In this document: positions 51,617 through 61,567 of the stretch, one piece after another | Layout: every line of letters starts with the position of its first letter | Numbering within the stretch: the first letter of the stretch is position 1 | Assembly: GCA_047633175.1 (NCBI GenBank) | Contig: JBLIEQ010000021.1 | Span: 7,228-71,227, forward strand | Length of the DNA stretch: 64,000 nucleotides | Source: Motiliproteus sp047633175 | Lineage (GTDB): Bacteria; Pseudomonadota; Gammaproteobacteria; Pseudomonadales; Balneatricaceae | Reading direction: 5' to 3' | Notes under the pieces: generated by a model | Seen by the model: the letters and a program-made list of their open reading frames with translations, nothing else | Databases searched by the model: none | What the model was told of the DNA's origin: nothing | Translations under genes and position numbers: made by a program

Positions 51617-52072
51617 TTAAAACCGGGGAACAACATTTGCTTTATCAATAGAATCGATGGGCAGTAAATACTCATGCTTATCGACTTCTATGACCACATC
51701 TTCCTCCTCAACGCCTTTTAATAAGCCGTTGAATCTGCGACGCCCCTCAAAGGGGGTTCGCAGACGAACCTGAACCTGGTAGCCCACATACTGCTGATAG
51801 TGCGCCAACGTAAACAACGGCCGGTCCATTCCTGGAGAGGACACTTCGAGGGTGTATTCTCCTGTAATGGGCTCTTCAACATCAAACACGCTACCGAGCT
51901 GATGACTCACAGCCGCACAGTCATCGACCGATATACCGGCTTCAGCATCGATAAAAATCCGCAGACTGGTATGCCGTCCCTGAGACGCATATTCAACACC
52001 CCAGAGCTGGTAACCCAACCCTGCGACTACCGGCGCAATAAGCGCATCCAACCGTTCACTTTTGGTCGCCAC
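51617..52072 (-). CDS. rimP: Ribosome maturation factor RimP
   Basis: 151-aa protein required for 30S maturation. Diagnostic GYQLWGVEY, RIFIDAEAGISVDDCA-VS-Q and YTLEVSSPGMDRPLF are all present. First gene of the nusA-infB operon, so its leader (52073-52200) probably holds the operon promoter. Confidence 0.96.
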   Translation of the reverse strand: MATKSERLDALIAPVVAGLGYQLWGVEYASQGRHTSLRIFIDAEAGISVDDCAAVSHQLGSVFDVEEPITGEYTLEVSSPGMDRPLFTLAHYQQYVGYQVQVRLRTPFEGRRRFNGLLKGVEEEDVVIEVDKHEYLLPIDSIDKANVVPRF

Positions 52073-52199
52073 ACAAAACCTCTATTTCAGAAACAAAAAA
52101 TGGGTCAAAGACCCATTCTACTCACCCAATCCAACCTAATTTCAAGCTAAACGAGCGCATTTATCACTATAAAACGTAGAATTAAAGATCGCACTTAAC

Positions 52200-52222
52200 A
52201 AAAAGCCCCTAAAAAGGGGCTC
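52200..52222 (-). terminator. Terminator after tRNA-Leu
   Basis: AGCCCC and GGGGCT arms with a TTTTTA loop, followed by TTTTT on the minus strand. It separates the secG-tRNA unit from rimP. Confidence 0.75.
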
Positions 52223-52358
52223 TTCGCTTTAAATTCTGCCTCTTAAATCTAAGAATCGACTCACTAATCTAAGCATCGACTCTCTAATTAAGCGACAGAT
52301 TATAAAACTAGCAACCGGCTTATACAAGCTTGGTTGCAGCATCTTGCTGGTCTAAATA

Positions 52359-52445
52359 TGGTACCGAGAGCGGGACTTGAACCCGCACGACCCTAAAGTC
52401 ACTACCCCCTCAAGATAGCGTGTCTACCAATTCCACCACCTCGGC
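52359..52445 (-). tRNA. leuU: tRNA-Leu (anticodon GAG)
   Basis: 87-nt class II tRNA: 5' GCCGAGG pairs with the CTCGGT acceptor, the anticodon loop reads TTGAGGG (GAG), a long variable arm is present, the T-arm is GGGTTCAAGTCCC and CCA is encoded. The place between secG and rimP is the usual one for this tRNA in gammaproteobacteria. Confidence 0.95.
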
Positions 52446-52458
52446 ATTATTGCTACTT

Positions 52459-52809
52459 TCAATCAGCCTTAGGCACCTCGGTGCTAGGCTGAACGATCTC
52501 TTCAAAATCAGGCGTTTGTTGCCCTGACTCTTCACTAACCATCGGCGTTGGAATGCCCTGGTCAGAAAATGATTCTGCTTTCTGCTTGGCAAACACTGCC
52601 AAGGTAAAGCTGGTTACAAAGATTCCCAGGGCAATAACGCCGGTTGCCCGACTCAAAAAACTACCACTACCCTGGCTTCCAAACATGGTCTGAGACGCGC
52701 CGCTACCAAAAGCCGCACCCGCTTCAGCACCCTTACCCTGCTGTAACAACACCAACGCTACCAGCGCGACGGCCAGTACAACATGAGCAATAAGAATCAA
52801 CGTTTCCAT
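52459..52809 (-). CDS. secG: Protein translocase subunit SecG
   Basis: 116-aa membrane protein assisting SecYEG. Two hydrophobic helices (about 3-22 and 52-70) flank the conserved QQGKGAEAGAAFGSGASQTMFGSQGSGSFL loop region. The polar C-terminal tail is acidic. Lies 23 bases after tpiA. Confidence 0.95.
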   Translation of the reverse strand: METLILIAHVVLAVALVALVLLQQGKGAEAGAAFGSGASQTMFGSQGSGSFLSRATGVIALGIFVTSFTLAVFAKQKAESFSDQGIPTPMVSEESGQQTPDFEEIVQPSTEVPKAD

Positions 52810-52832
52810 CTATAACTGCCTGATTTTGTCGC

Positions 52833-53588
52833 TTAGCACTTGGCTGCACGGCAAATTGCTACAAATTCATCGACCTTCAATGAGGCCCCTCCTACCAAAG
52901 CGCCATCGATATCAGTCATCGAAAACAGCGATTCGGCATTTGCCGCATTTACGCTGCCGCCATAAATAATCGGCAACCGCTCTGCGACCTGCTTACTCTT
53001 TTGCGCAACCCGATCACGGATGGCGCGATGTATCTCTTGCGCTTGCTCCGGCGTTGCAGTCTTGCCAGACCCTATCGCCCAGACCGGCTCATAAGCCACT
53101 ACCGCACCCTCAAGCCAATCGACGCCTAAGGTTTCCAGCACCGCATCAAGCTGTGAGAAAATCACTTCCTGAGCCCTGGCATCTTCGCGCTGCGCCAAGG
53201 TCTCGCCAACACAAAGAATGGGTGTCAAACCGGCGGCCTTAACCGCTTTGTACTTTGCTGAGATCTGTACATCTTTCTCAGCAAACAACGCGCGTCGTTC
53301 AGAGTGCCCCAGAATAACATAGCGACACTCGAACTCTTTAAGCATAGCTACCGAAGTCTCTCCGGTATACGGACCCGAATCATACTCACTTGCGGTCTGC
53401 GCGCCTAGAGAAATCGATGAATCCACGATCAAACTTGCAACCCGGTCTAAAAAAACTACTGCAGGACAGACCGCAACATTGACTGTTGAAACTTCTGCCA
53501 GCCCGGCTTTTAAACCTGCCATCAATTCAGAAATGGTCTCAAACGAGCCATTCATTTTCCAGTTACCGACAACTAACGGCTGACGCAT
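52833..53588 (-). CDS. tpiA: Triosephosphate isomerase
   Basis: 251-aa TIM-barrel enzyme interconverting dihydroxyacetone phosphate and glyceraldehyde 3-phosphate. GNWKMNG (Lys12-type), ILGHSERR (catalytic His) and VVAYEPVWAIGSGK (catalytic Glu and loop 6), then YGGSVN are intact. Gap to glmM (225 bases) holds a threefold AAGAACCT repeat (53753-53774). Confidence 0.97.
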   Translation of the reverse strand: MRQPLVVGNWKMNGSFETISELMAGLKAGLAEVSTVNVAVCPAVVFLDRVASLIVDSSISLGAQTASEYDSGPYTGETSVAMLKEFECRYVILGHSERRALFAEKDVQISAKYKAVKAAGLTPILCVGETLAQREDARAQEVIFSQLDAVLETLGVDWLEGAVVAYEPVWAIGSGKTATPEQAQEIHRAIRDRVAQKSKQVAERLPIIYGGSVNAANAESLFSMTDIDGALVGGASLKVDEFVAICRAAKC

Positions 53589-53813
53589 TTTCTAACCCCG
53601 TGTTGAGCGGGTGGCAATACTAAACAAGATGCTAATAACTTACAAGCATGCCACCCCAGAATTCAGGCACTCAGGCCTAAACATTCAAAATCATATCCAT
53701 ACATCGGTAAATCAAGCGTCCCGGCCTGGATTTATTATCCACTTATTACCCAAGAACCTAAGAACCTAAGAACCCAGGCGACATCGGCGTATGAAACGCA
53801 AGATGCCAAGAGA

Positions 53814-55154
53814 TTACTCGTTTAGCGCCTTCTCCACATCCGCAGCCAGGCGCTGCGCCAGCTGCTGTACCTGGTCGATATTGCCACCCTCGACCATCAC
53901 CCGCACGACCGGCTCCGTCCCGGAAGGCCGAAGCAGGACCCGCCCCCGGCCTTCGAGCTCCGCCTCGACCTGCCCTACTGCCTCCTGCACTCGAGGCAGC
54001 TGGGTTGGATCGCCTGGCTTGTGTAGCCTGACGTTAATCATATGCTGCGGCAGCTTCTCCATCTGAGACCTGAGTTCTGCCAGGGTCTTGCCGCTCTGCA
54101 CGATCGCCTGCAACACCTGCAGTGCGGCAACGATACCATCGCCGGTCGAGGTCAGGCTACGGCAGATAATATGCCCGGAAGACTCCCCACCGAGGTTCCA
54201 GCCATGACTCACCAGCTTTTCCATCACATAGCGATCGCCAACCTGGGCGCGAACGAACGGGATGGCGTGTTTCTTAAGCGCCAGCTCCATACCGAAGTTG
54301 CTCATCAGGGTGCCGACCAGCCCACCGTCGAACTGCCCCTCGGCCTTTAACGCCAGGGCGATAATCAGTAACAGCTCATCGCCATCCACCAGCTCTCCAC
54401 GATGATCCACCATAATGAGCCGATCGCCGTCACCATCGAGTGCCAGCCCCAGATCTGCCTCCTCCGCCAACACGCTTTTTTGCAGCATCTCAGGCGATGT
54501 CGAACCGCAGTCTCTGTTTATATTGACGCCATCGGGCGAGGTCGCCAGCTCTATGACCTGCGCTCCCAGCTCTCTAAGCACCTGAGGTGCTATATGATAG
54601 GTCGCCCCATTGGCACAGTCGACCACCATCTTAATTCCCTTAAGACTCAATCCGCGTGGCACAGTGCCCTTGCAGAATTCTATATAGCGTCCGGCCGCAT
54701 CCGGAACTCGCTGGGCCTTGCCGAGCGAGGCCGAGGGGGCGGTGGTCATCTCCAGCGCCATCTGCGCCTCGATTGCACGCTCGACCTCGTCGGCCAGCTT
54801 GGTACCCTCGGCGGAAAAAAACTTAATCCCGTTATCCTCATAGCCGTTATGCGAGGCGCTGATCACGATCCCCGCATCGGCCCTAAAGGTCCGGGTCAGG
54901 TAGGCGATCGCTGGTGTCGGCATGGGCCCCAGCAGCAGCGAGTCGACGCCTGCCGCTGCAAGACCCGCTTCCAGTGCCGACTCGAACATATAACCGGAAA
55001 TACGGGTGTCTTTACCAATCAGAATTTTGCTCCGACCCTGACGAGCGAAAACCTTGCCCGCGGCCCAGCCCAGTTTTAATACGAAATCCGGCGTAATGGG
55101 ATACTGCCCGACCTTGCCACGAATACCATCGGTACCGAAATATTTTCTAGTCAT
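53814..55154 (-). CDS. glmM: Phosphoglucosamine mutase
   Basis: 446-aa enzyme converting glucosamine 6-phosphate to the 1-phosphate for peptidoglycan and LPS. The active-site phosphoserine loop is GIVISASHNGYEDNGIKFF, metal loop DGDGDR and substrate loop GGESSGHI; the RPSGTEP phosphate-binding loop is near the C-terminus. The start at 55154 follows GGAG; the in-frame ATG at 55166 is less well placed. Follows folP by 13 bases. Confidence 0.96.
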   Translation of the reverse strand: MTRKYFGTDGIRGKVGQYPITPDFVLKLGWAAGKVFARQGRSKILIGKDTRISGYMFESALEAGLAAAGVDSLLLGPMPTPAIAYLTRTFRADAGIVISASHNGYEDNGIKFFSAEGTKLADEVERAIEAQMALEMTTAPSASLGKAQRVPDAAGRYIEFCKGTVPRGLSLKGIKMVVDCANGATYHIAPQVLRELGAQVIELATSPDGVNINRDCGSTSPEMLQKSVLAEEADLGLALDGDGDRLIMVDHRGELVDGDELLLIIALALKAEGQFDGGLVGTLMSNFGMELALKKHAIPFVRAQVGDRYVMEKLVSHGWNLGGESSGHIICRSLTSTGDGIVAALQVLQAIVQSGKTLAELRSQMEKLPQHMINVRLHKPGDPTQLPRVQEAVGQVEAELEGRGRVLLRPSGTEPVVRVMVEGGNIDQVQQLAQRLAADVEKALNE

Positions 55155-55167
55155 GCGCATCTCCACA

Positions 55168-56025
55168 TCAGCACTGGCTATCCAGCACCGCCTGATAAAC
55201 TTTCACCACATCCTGGGTCGCTGCTACATCATGCACCCGCAGGATCCAGGTTCCCTGTGTTAACGCCAGCACGGCCGCCGCCAAACTACCATAAAGCCTT
55301 TCATCTACAGCCCTGCCTACTACCGATCCGATCATCGACTTGCGGGAGATACCCACCAGCAGAGGGGCCTGCAGCTGCATTAACTGCTGTAGTTGCTTGA
55401 GCAGCGATAGGTTATGCGCCAATGTTTTGCCAAAGCCAAACCCCGGATCGAGCAACAGCCGCTCAGCGCCTATACCCGCCTGCGCGCAGAGCAACATCCG
55501 CTGCCTGAGGAACCTCAGCACTTCGGCAACCACATCCTCGTAGTCGGGTGCCTGCTGCATCCCCTCCGGCTGCCCCTGCATGTGCATCAAACAGACCGGC
55601 AGGGTGGTCGCCGCCGCTGCCGCCAGTGCACCCTCCCTGCCCAGTGCCCGCACATCGTTAATCAGCCCACAACCTGCCTGCGCCGCAGCCGTTATCACCG
55701 CCGGTGTGCTGGTGTCCACTGAAACCACCACATCCAGCTCGCGCACCAGCGCCTCTATCGTCGGCATGACGCGATCCAGCTCCTGCTGCTCACTCACCGG
55801 TGCCGCACCTGGGCGGGTCGACTCGCCCCCGACATCCAGCAGGGTTGCGCCGGCCTCAACCATGGCGCCGGCCCTGATCAGCAGCGCCGACAGATCCAAC
55901 CGCTCACCCGAATAGAGCTGGCCGCCATCGGAAAATGAATCCGGAGTGACATTAAGAATCCCCATCACCTGAGGATGGTCCAGCGACAGGCTGCGCGTGC
56001 CAAAATGAAATAAGCGATCCGTCAT
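55168..56025 (-). CDS. folP: Dihydropteroate synthase
   Basis: 285-aa TIM-barrel enzyme of folate synthesis, target of sulfonamides. VMGILNVTPDSFSDGG and DVGGESTRPGA are the classic pterin and p-aminobenzoate loops. ATG 56025 (MTDRLFHFG) is the likelier start; 56034 is nine bases further out. It forms an operon with glmM. Confidence 0.95.
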   Translation of the reverse strand: MTDRLFHFGTRSLSLDHPQVMGILNVTPDSFSDGGQLYSGERLDLSALLIRAGAMVEAGATLLDVGGESTRPGAAPVSEQQELDRVMPTIEALVRELDVVVSVDTSTPAVITAAAQAGCGLINDVRALGREGALAAAAATTLPVCLMHMQGQPEGMQQAPDYEDVVAEVLRFLRQRMLLCAQAGIGAERLLLDPGFGFGKTLAHNLSLLKQLQQLMQLQAPLLVGISRKSMIGSVVGRAVDERLYGSLAAAVLALTQGTWILRVHDVAATQDVVKVYQAVLDSQC

Positions 56026-56061
56026 ACAGGGCATTTTAACCAGTGCGTTTATAGTAGCGCT

Positions 56062-56090
56062 AAAAAAGCCGGCAACAAGCCGGCTTTTTT
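56062..56090 (-). terminator. Terminator between ftsH and folP
   Basis: A symmetric hairpin with AAAAAAGCCGGC and GCCGGCTTTTTT arms, active in either direction. It separates rlmE-ftsH from folP-glmM. Confidence 0.85.
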
Positions 56091-56108
56091 AACAGTTGCT
56101 GCTGTTAA

Positions 56109-58064
56109 TCAGAGCGCAGGCTTGTCTGATGCATCAAGATCAGAGCCGGCATCACCCTCAGCGGACGAATCCTGTTTTTTATCTTCAACAACGGGCTCCG
56201 CACTCTTGGTACCCGTCACTGAACCACTGTCTTCGTCCCAACCCTCAGGCGGGCTGACCGACTTACGCGCCATCAACTCATCGATCTGATCGCTATCGAG
56301 CGTCTCATATTTCATCAGCGCCAGGGTCATCGACTCGAGAATATCCCGGTTATCTTCGAGCATCTTCTGCGCCCGCGCATAACAATTATCGATAACGGTA
56401 CGCACTTCTTCGTCGATCAGCTTCGCCGTTTCGCCCGAAAAGCCTTTGGCTGCCTGACCCTGCATCCGTCCAAACGGATCACCGTCTTCATCGTCATACA
56501 GCAGAGGACCCAGCTTTTCGGACAGACCCCATTTGGTCGCCATGCTCCGCGCCAACTGAGTCGCACGCTGAATATCGTTTGATGCGCCTGTGGTAACCCC
56601 ATCAACGCCCAGGGTTAGCTGCTCAGCGATGCGACCGCCGTAGAGGCTGCAGATCTGACTCAAAATGGCCCGTTTGGAAAGGCTATAACGGTCCTCTTCA
56701 GGCAGAAACATGGTCACACCCAGCGCACGCCCACGGGGGATAATAGACACTTTATAAACCGGATCATGATCGGGCACTAGGCGGCCGATAATGACATGGC
56801 CTGACTCGTGATACGCGGTATTAAGACGCTCGGCATCAGACATCACCATCGAGCGCCGCTCGGCGCCCATCAGTACTTTATCCTTGGCCTTTTCAAACTG
56901 TTCCATGCAGACCGTACGCAGGTTACAGCGCGCCGCAAACAGCGCCGCCTCATTGACCAGGTTAGCCAGATCGGCACCCGAGAAACCAGGCGTCCCGCGA
57001 GCAATCAGATCAGGCCTGACATCATCGCCCATAGGCACTTTACGCATGTGCACTTTCAAAATCTGTTCGCGGCCGCGAATGTCGGGTAAACCAACGACGA
57101 CCTGACGATCGAAACGACCCGGACGCAGCAACGCCTTGTCGAGCACATCGGCACGGTTTGTGGCGGCGATAACGATCACCCCCTCCGTGCCTTCGAAACC
57201 ATCCATCTCCACCAGCAACTGGTTAAGCGTCTGTTCGCGCTCGTCATTACCGCCGCCCATACCCGCACCGCGATGACGGCCCACCGCATCTATCTCATCG
57301 ATAAAGATGATGCAGGGTGACTGCTTCTTGGCCTGCTCAAACATGTCACGCACCCTGGAGGCACCGACACCGACAAACATCTCGACAAAATCAGAACCCG
57401 AGATACTGAAGAAGGGCACCTTAGCCTCGCCGGCAATTGCCTTGGCGAGCAGGGTCTTACCCGTTCCCGGGGAGCCCGATAACAGCACGCCCTTGGGGAT
57501 ATGGCCGCCCAAGCGGTGAAACTTACCCGGGTCCATCAGGAACTCGACCAGCTCCTGAACCTCCTCTTTGGCCTCTTCGACACCAGCCACGTCGGCAAAG
57601 GTTGTTTTGATCTGATCCTCGCTGAGCAGCTTGGCCTTGCTCTTACCAAAGGACATGGGGCCGCCTTTACCACCGGCACCCCCTTGCATCTGGCGCATAA
57701 AGAACATAAACACAGCGATAATCACCAGGATAGGGAAGCTGGCTACCAGCAACTGACTCCAGATGCTCTGCTGCTCCGGCTGCTTACCCTCGATGATCAC
57801 ACCATGATTGTAGAGGTCATCGACCAGCTTAGGATCCTGCAGCGAGGGGCGCACAGTGACAAAACGGCCACCATTTTGCATCTCGCCACTGATCTCATAG
57901 CCTTCGACCACGACACTCGTCACCTGCTCGCTGCGCACCTGCTCGATAAATTGCGAATAGCTGATCTTATTGGACTCAGGCTCGGTATTAAAATTATTGA
58001 AAACCGTCAACAGCACTGCGGCAATGATCAGCCACAACACCAGGTTTTTTGCCATATCGTTCAA
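56109..58064 (-). CDS. ftsH: ATP-dependent zinc metalloprotease FtsH
   Basis: 651-aa membrane-anchored AAA+ protease that degrades sigma32, LpxC and unassembled membrane proteins. Two N-terminal membrane helices, AAA domain (GSPGTGKTLLAKAIAGEA, FIDEIDAVGR, second region of homology) and zinc site HESGH are present; the C-terminal tail is acidic. TTG at 58064 (giving MNDMAKN) is preferred because GGAG sits six bases upstream, as in E. coli; ATG 58055 is nine bases later with poor spacing. Confidence 0.96.
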   Translation of the reverse strand: MNDMAKNLVLWLIIAAVLLTVFNNFNTEPESNKISYSQFIEQVRSEQVTSVVVEGYEISGEMQNGGRFVTVRPSLQDPKLVDDLYNHGVIIEGKQPEQQSIWSQLLVASFPILVIIAVFMFFMRQMQGGAGGKGGPMSFGKSKAKLLSEDQIKTTFADVAGVEEAKEEVQELVEFLMDPGKFHRLGGHIPKGVLLSGSPGTGKTLLAKAIAGEAKVPFFSISGSDFVEMFVGVGASRVRDMFEQAKKQSPCIIFIDEIDAVGRHRGAGMGGGNDEREQTLNQLLVEMDGFEGTEGVIVIAATNRADVLDKALLRPGRFDRQVVVGLPDIRGREQILKVHMRKVPMGDDVRPDLIARGTPGFSGADLANLVNEAALFAARCNLRTVCMEQFEKAKDKVLMGAERRSMVMSDAERLNTAYHESGHVIIGRLVPDHDPVYKVSIIPRGRALGVTMFLPEEDRYSLSKRAILSQICSLYGGRIAEQLTLGVDGVTTGASNDIQRATQLARSMATKWGLSEKLGPLLYDDEDGDPFGRMQGQAAKGFSGETAKLIDEEVRTVIDNCYARAQKMLEDNRDILESMTLALMKYETLDSDQIDELMARKSVSPPEGWDEDSGSVTGTKSAEPVVEDKKQDSSAEGDAGSDLDASDKPAL

Positions 58065-58140
58065 GCGAAGCTCCTTTAAGCTACTTCTATAACCGTCCTT
58101 CTGGAAAAGAAAGACAACGGTCATCAGGTCTGCCGCAATA

Positions 58141-58761
58141 CTACCCTTTAAAACCACGGCACAGCTGATAAATTTCCCGCGAACGGGCACGAGACGAACC
58201 AGGTTTGCGCGATTGCACCTTCGTAAAGCTCAGGCGCATCTCCGCTAACAATGAATCAAAGCCTTCACCCTGAAATACTTTAGCCAGAAACACGCCTTCA
58301 GGCTTTAATACTTGCCGGGCCAACGCTAAAGCTAACTCGACCAGATAGATCGCCCGCGGCTGATCAATCGAGTTCATACCGCTCATATTGGGGGCCATAT
58401 CTGAAATTACAAGGTCTACAGGACGCCCATCAAGCGCTGCCAAGATCTGTTCGTACACAGATTCCTCGGTGAAATCGCCCTGTATAAAGGTCACATCGGC
58501 CAAACCATCCATCGGTAGTATATCCGATGCGATAACCTGCCCGCTGCCTCCGACTTTTTCTGCTGCGACCTGCGACCAGCCTCCGGGCGCGGACCCCAGA
58601 TCCACCACGACCATCCCCGGGCGTAACAGACGGTCCTTTAGATCCAGATCAAGCAGTTTATAACTCGCCCTTGAACGATAACCGTCATCCTTGGCTTTTT
58701 GGACATAGGGGTCATTAAAATGTTCCTTCAGCCACTGGCCACTACTCTTTGATCGTGCCAC
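58141..58761 (-). CDS. rlmE: 23S rRNA 2'-O-methyltransferase RlmE (FtsJ/RrmJ)
   Basis: 206-aa SAM-dependent enzyme modifying U2552 of 23S rRNA. VVDLGSAPGGWSQVAAE is the SAM loop, and the K-D-K-E catalytic set sits in SYKLLDLD, VISDMAPNMSG, AKVFQGEG and RKPGSSRARSREIY. Upstream of ftsH, as usual, and divergent from yhbY. Confidence 0.96.
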   Translation of the reverse strand: MARSKSSGQWLKEHFNDPYVQKAKDDGYRSRASYKLLDLDLKDRLLRPGMVVVDLGSAPGGWSQVAAEKVGGSGQVIASDILPMDGLADVTFIQGDFTEESVYEQILAALDGRPVDLVISDMAPNMSGMNSIDQPRAIYLVELALALARQVLKPEGVFLAKVFQGEGFDSLLAEMRLSFTKVQSRKPGSSRARSREIYQLCRGFKG

Positions 58762-59012
58762 GTTATTATCGCTCCGGTATCCACTGCCATCGATCTGCTA
58801 AGGCAAATTTTCTGATCTATCACGACTAATTGCGAGCTATTTAACGATAATATCGAATAAATAAGCTTTTTTTAGAGATCCGGAGCAGATCAGTGTTAAG
58901 TCCGGCGTACTCCTAAGGTAAAATAACCCTTAGTTCAATATTCATCTCATGCGTCGCGGACAGAGTATCCGCTCACACATGGCAGGTCCAACGAGAGGTC
59001 GACCATACTATT

Positions 59013-59315
59013 ATGAGTTTAACAGCCACGCAAAAGAAACAGTATCGCAGTCTGGGTCACAACCTACATCCGCTGGTAACTGTAGCCGGTAATGGCCTGA
59101 CCAAAGGCGTACAGCTCGAGGTTGACCGTGCCCTTGAGGACCACGAACTGATCAAGGTGAAATTCAGTGTAGGCGATCGTGAGGTCAAGATGACCCTGAT
59201 CCAACAGCTGTGCGATCAGGTTCAGGCGGATCTCGTACAACAGATTGGCAACATCGCGCTGATCTACCGTGCAGCCGTAGAACCCGATCCAAAGCTATCT
59301 AACCTGCTGCGCTAA
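59013..59315 (+). CDS. yhbY: YhbY family RNA-binding protein
   Basis: 100-aa CRM-domain protein associated with pre-50S ribosomes. The GxxG-type loop appears in LVTVAGNGLTKGVQLEVDRALEDHELIKVK (residues 21-50). Divergent from rlmE across a 250-base gap that must contain both promoters. A GGGCTGCC-A-GGCAGCCC palindrome follows at 59353-59369. Confidence 0.93.
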   Translation: MSLTATQKKQYRSLGHNLHPLVTVAGNGLTKGVQLEVDRALEDHELIKVKFSVGDREVKMTLIQQLCDQVQADLVQQIGNIALIYRAAVEPDPKLSNLLR

Positions 59316-59527
59316 CTTTCTACGTTAACTTTCTGCGCTAAGAAGTCTGAACGGGCTGCCAGGCAGCCCCTCTTGCCAACGCCAAAGTGTTCTTATACTC
59401 GGACGATTAATCCTGGCGTTGCGCAAGAATGACGACAAAACCTTGGTTCCCGGCTCAACCGGCAACAACTGCTGGTTAATTTCGCTATAATCGGCTACCC
59501 GAACCCACATCAAGGTAGTCTGTTGCG

Positions 59528-60667
59528 ATGTCATCTTTATCTCCCACCCTTTCCCTGGCGATTGAACTGATCGCACGTCCATCCGTGACCCCTGACGACG
59601 CGGGTTGCCAGGAACTATTGATTCAGCGCCTCCGACTGCTGGGCTTCACCATCGAGCGCCTGCCTTTTGGTGATGTCAGCAACCTGTGGGCAAGACGCGG
59701 CACCTCAGGCCCGCTGTTTTGCTTTGCCGGCCACACCGATGTGGTCCCGTCGGGACCCGCCGAGAAATGGACCTTCCCGCCCTTCGTTCCTCAGATCCAT
59801 GAGGGCTATCTCCATGGCCGTGGCGCTGCCGATATGAAAGGCAGTATCGCCGCCTTTATTACCGCGCTTGAACGCTTTATTGCCCATCATCCCGATCATG
59901 CCGGCTCTATCGCATTATTGATCACCTCCGATGAAGAGGGTGATTTTGTGAACGGCACACCAAGGGTCGTTAATGTCCTGGAGTCTCGCCATGAAAAGAT
60001 CGACTGGTGCATCGTTGGCGAACCGAGTAGTACAACCCAGGTCGGTGATATCATCAAGAACGGACGTCGCGGCTCCATCAGCGGCACCCTGTTGATTCAC
60101 GGCAAACAGGGCCATGTCGCCTACCCTCATCTTGTTAGCAACCCTATCCACCTGGCAGCCCCGGCCCTGGCAGAACTCGGTGCAGAGATCTGGGATCAGG
60201 GTAACGACTACTTTCCTCCGACGAGCTTCCAGATCTCCAATATCAATGCCGGAACGGGTGCCACTAATATGGTTCCTGGCGAGCTGGAAACTAAGTTTAA
60301 TCTTCGCTTTTCAACCGAACTCGATGCCGAACAGATCAAACAACGGGTTCACGCAATTCTTGATTCCCATCGACTCGAGTACGCACTCGACTGGACCCTG
60401 TCCGGCAACCCCTTTATCACCGCAGAGGGCCCACTGGTCAGCGCCTGCCGCGACAGTATCAAGGCGATCACCGGTCTCGATACCGAACTATCGACTGCCG
60501 GCGGCACCTCAGACGGTCGTTTTATTGCACCCACGGGAGCCCAGGTCATAGAACTTGGCCCCTGTAACGCCACCATCCACCAGACCAACGAACAGGTGCG
60601 CGCCAAGGATCTAGATACGCTCTCCGAACTCTATGAAAACATCCTTGCCCGGCTGCTCACCTCATGA
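59528..60667 (+). CDS. dapE: Succinyl-diaminopimelate desuccinylase
   Basis: 379-aa zinc peptidase-family enzyme of lysine/diaminopimelate synthesis. Metal ligands and catalytic acids are visible in CFAGHTDVVP, GRGAADMKGSIAAF and TSDEEGDFVNGT, with GEPSS and GRRGSISG in the lid. C-terminal ELGPCNATIHQTNE supplies the last His. Length is standard. Confidence 0.96.
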   Translation: MSSLSPTLSLAIELIARPSVTPDDAGCQELLIQRLRLLGFTIERLPFGDVSNLWARRGTSGPLFCFAGHTDVVPSGPAEKWTFPPFVPQIHEGYLHGRGAADMKGSIAAFITALERFIAHHPDHAGSIALLITSDEEGDFVNGTPRVVNVLESRHEKIDWCIVGEPSSTTQVGDIIKNGRRGSISGTLLIHGKQGHVAYPHLVSNPIHLAAPALAELGAEIWDQGNDYFPPTSFQISNINAGTGATNMVPGELETKFNLRFSTELDAEQIKQRVHAILDSHRLEYALDWTLSGNPFITAEGPLVSACRDSIKAITGLDTELSTAGGTSDGRFIAPTGAQVIELGPCNATIHQTNEQVRAKDLDTLSELYENILARLLTS

Positions 60668-60701
60668 CCCCTATAACCCGCTTTGCCCGGTCACTCGCAT
60701 T

Positions 60702-61550
60702 ATGAGTCTCCCGACCAGCCTGTGCTGCCCGTTATGTGAGCACTCACTGACTGAGCTGGATAACAGCGCTCGATGCAGCAACGGTCACTGCTTTGATCGT
60801 GCCAAGCAGGGCTATTACAACCTGCTGCCGGTGCAGCAGAAACGCTCACGCGATCCAGGTGACGATCGTGAGATGGTCGCGGGCCGACGAGAATTTTTAG
60901 ATAAGCACCACTACCAACCCCTTTCCGATGCGATCCAAAGCCTGCTTCTCTCGCACCTGGAACCCTCGCCATCAGCACTGCAGATACTCGATTGCGGCTG
61001 TGGCGAGGGCTATTACAGCAGCCGCTTAGAAGCAGCACTTAACCGGCGCCCTCAGGAACACCAGCTGATCGGAATCGATATCTCCAAACATGCTGTTCGG
61101 ACGGCTTGCACACGTAGCCAGATGATCGCCTGGATCGTCGCCTCTGGCACTAAACTGCCTGTCACCGCGGCCAGTCAGGATGCCTTACTCTGCCTGTTCG
61201 CTCCTATCAGCCGCAACGCCTTCCATCAGGCGCTGCGTCCCGGCGGACTCCTGCTGCTGGCGACCACCGGCGCCGACCATCTACTGGAGCTCCGTGAACA
61301 GATCTATCCGGAGGTGCGCCGTAATGTCTATGACCCATTGCCAGATCTCAACGAGCTGTTCGAGCCTATAGATCAGCAACAGGTACAGTACCGCTTCAAT
61401 CTGACCGATAACCGCAGTATCTTACAGTTACTGGCGATGACGCCCCATCAATGGCGTACTGATGCTAGCGCCCGGCAGCGGCTGCAGCAGCTTGAAGAGC
61501 TACCACTCAGGGTCGATATCAATCTGCAACTGCTCAGAGCCCGCTGTTAG
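60702..61550 (+). CDS. rlmA: 23S rRNA (guanine-N1) methyltransferase RlmA family
   Basis: 282-aa enzyme with an N-terminal zinc finger (LCCPLCEHSL and CSNGHCFD), followed by a SAM domain (ILDCGCGEGYYSSRLE). KQGYYNLLPVQQK and GDDREMVAGRREFL are hallmarks of the RlmA(I) branch that methylates G745. The start at 60702 gives the normal N-terminus; the longer 60633 frame overlaps dapE. Confidence 0.92.
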   Translation: MSLPTSLCCPLCEHSLTELDNSARCSNGHCFDRAKQGYYNLLPVQQKRSRDPGDDREMVAGRREFLDKHHYQPLSDAIQSLLLSHLEPSPSALQILDCGCGEGYYSSRLEAALNRRPQEHQLIGIDISKHAVRTACTRSQMIAWIVASGTKLPVTAASQDALLCLFAPISRNAFHQALRPGGLLLLATTGADHLLELREQIYPEVRRNVYDPLPDLNELFEPIDQQQVQYRFNLTDNRSILQLLAMTPHQWRTDASARQRLQQLEELPLRVDINLQLLRARC

Positions 61551-61567
61551 CCTCCTGGCTCCTCATT

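Noticed and set aside
53753..53774. AAGAACCT triple repeat as an origin iteron
   Set aside because: Too short and isolated; no initiator gene or AT-rich stretch beside it.
59325..59534. Small minus-strand ORF between yhbY and dapE
   Set aside because: Faces dapE across its start, no clear ribosome site, ends in a palindrome region, and no family recognised; could be real but cannot be supported.
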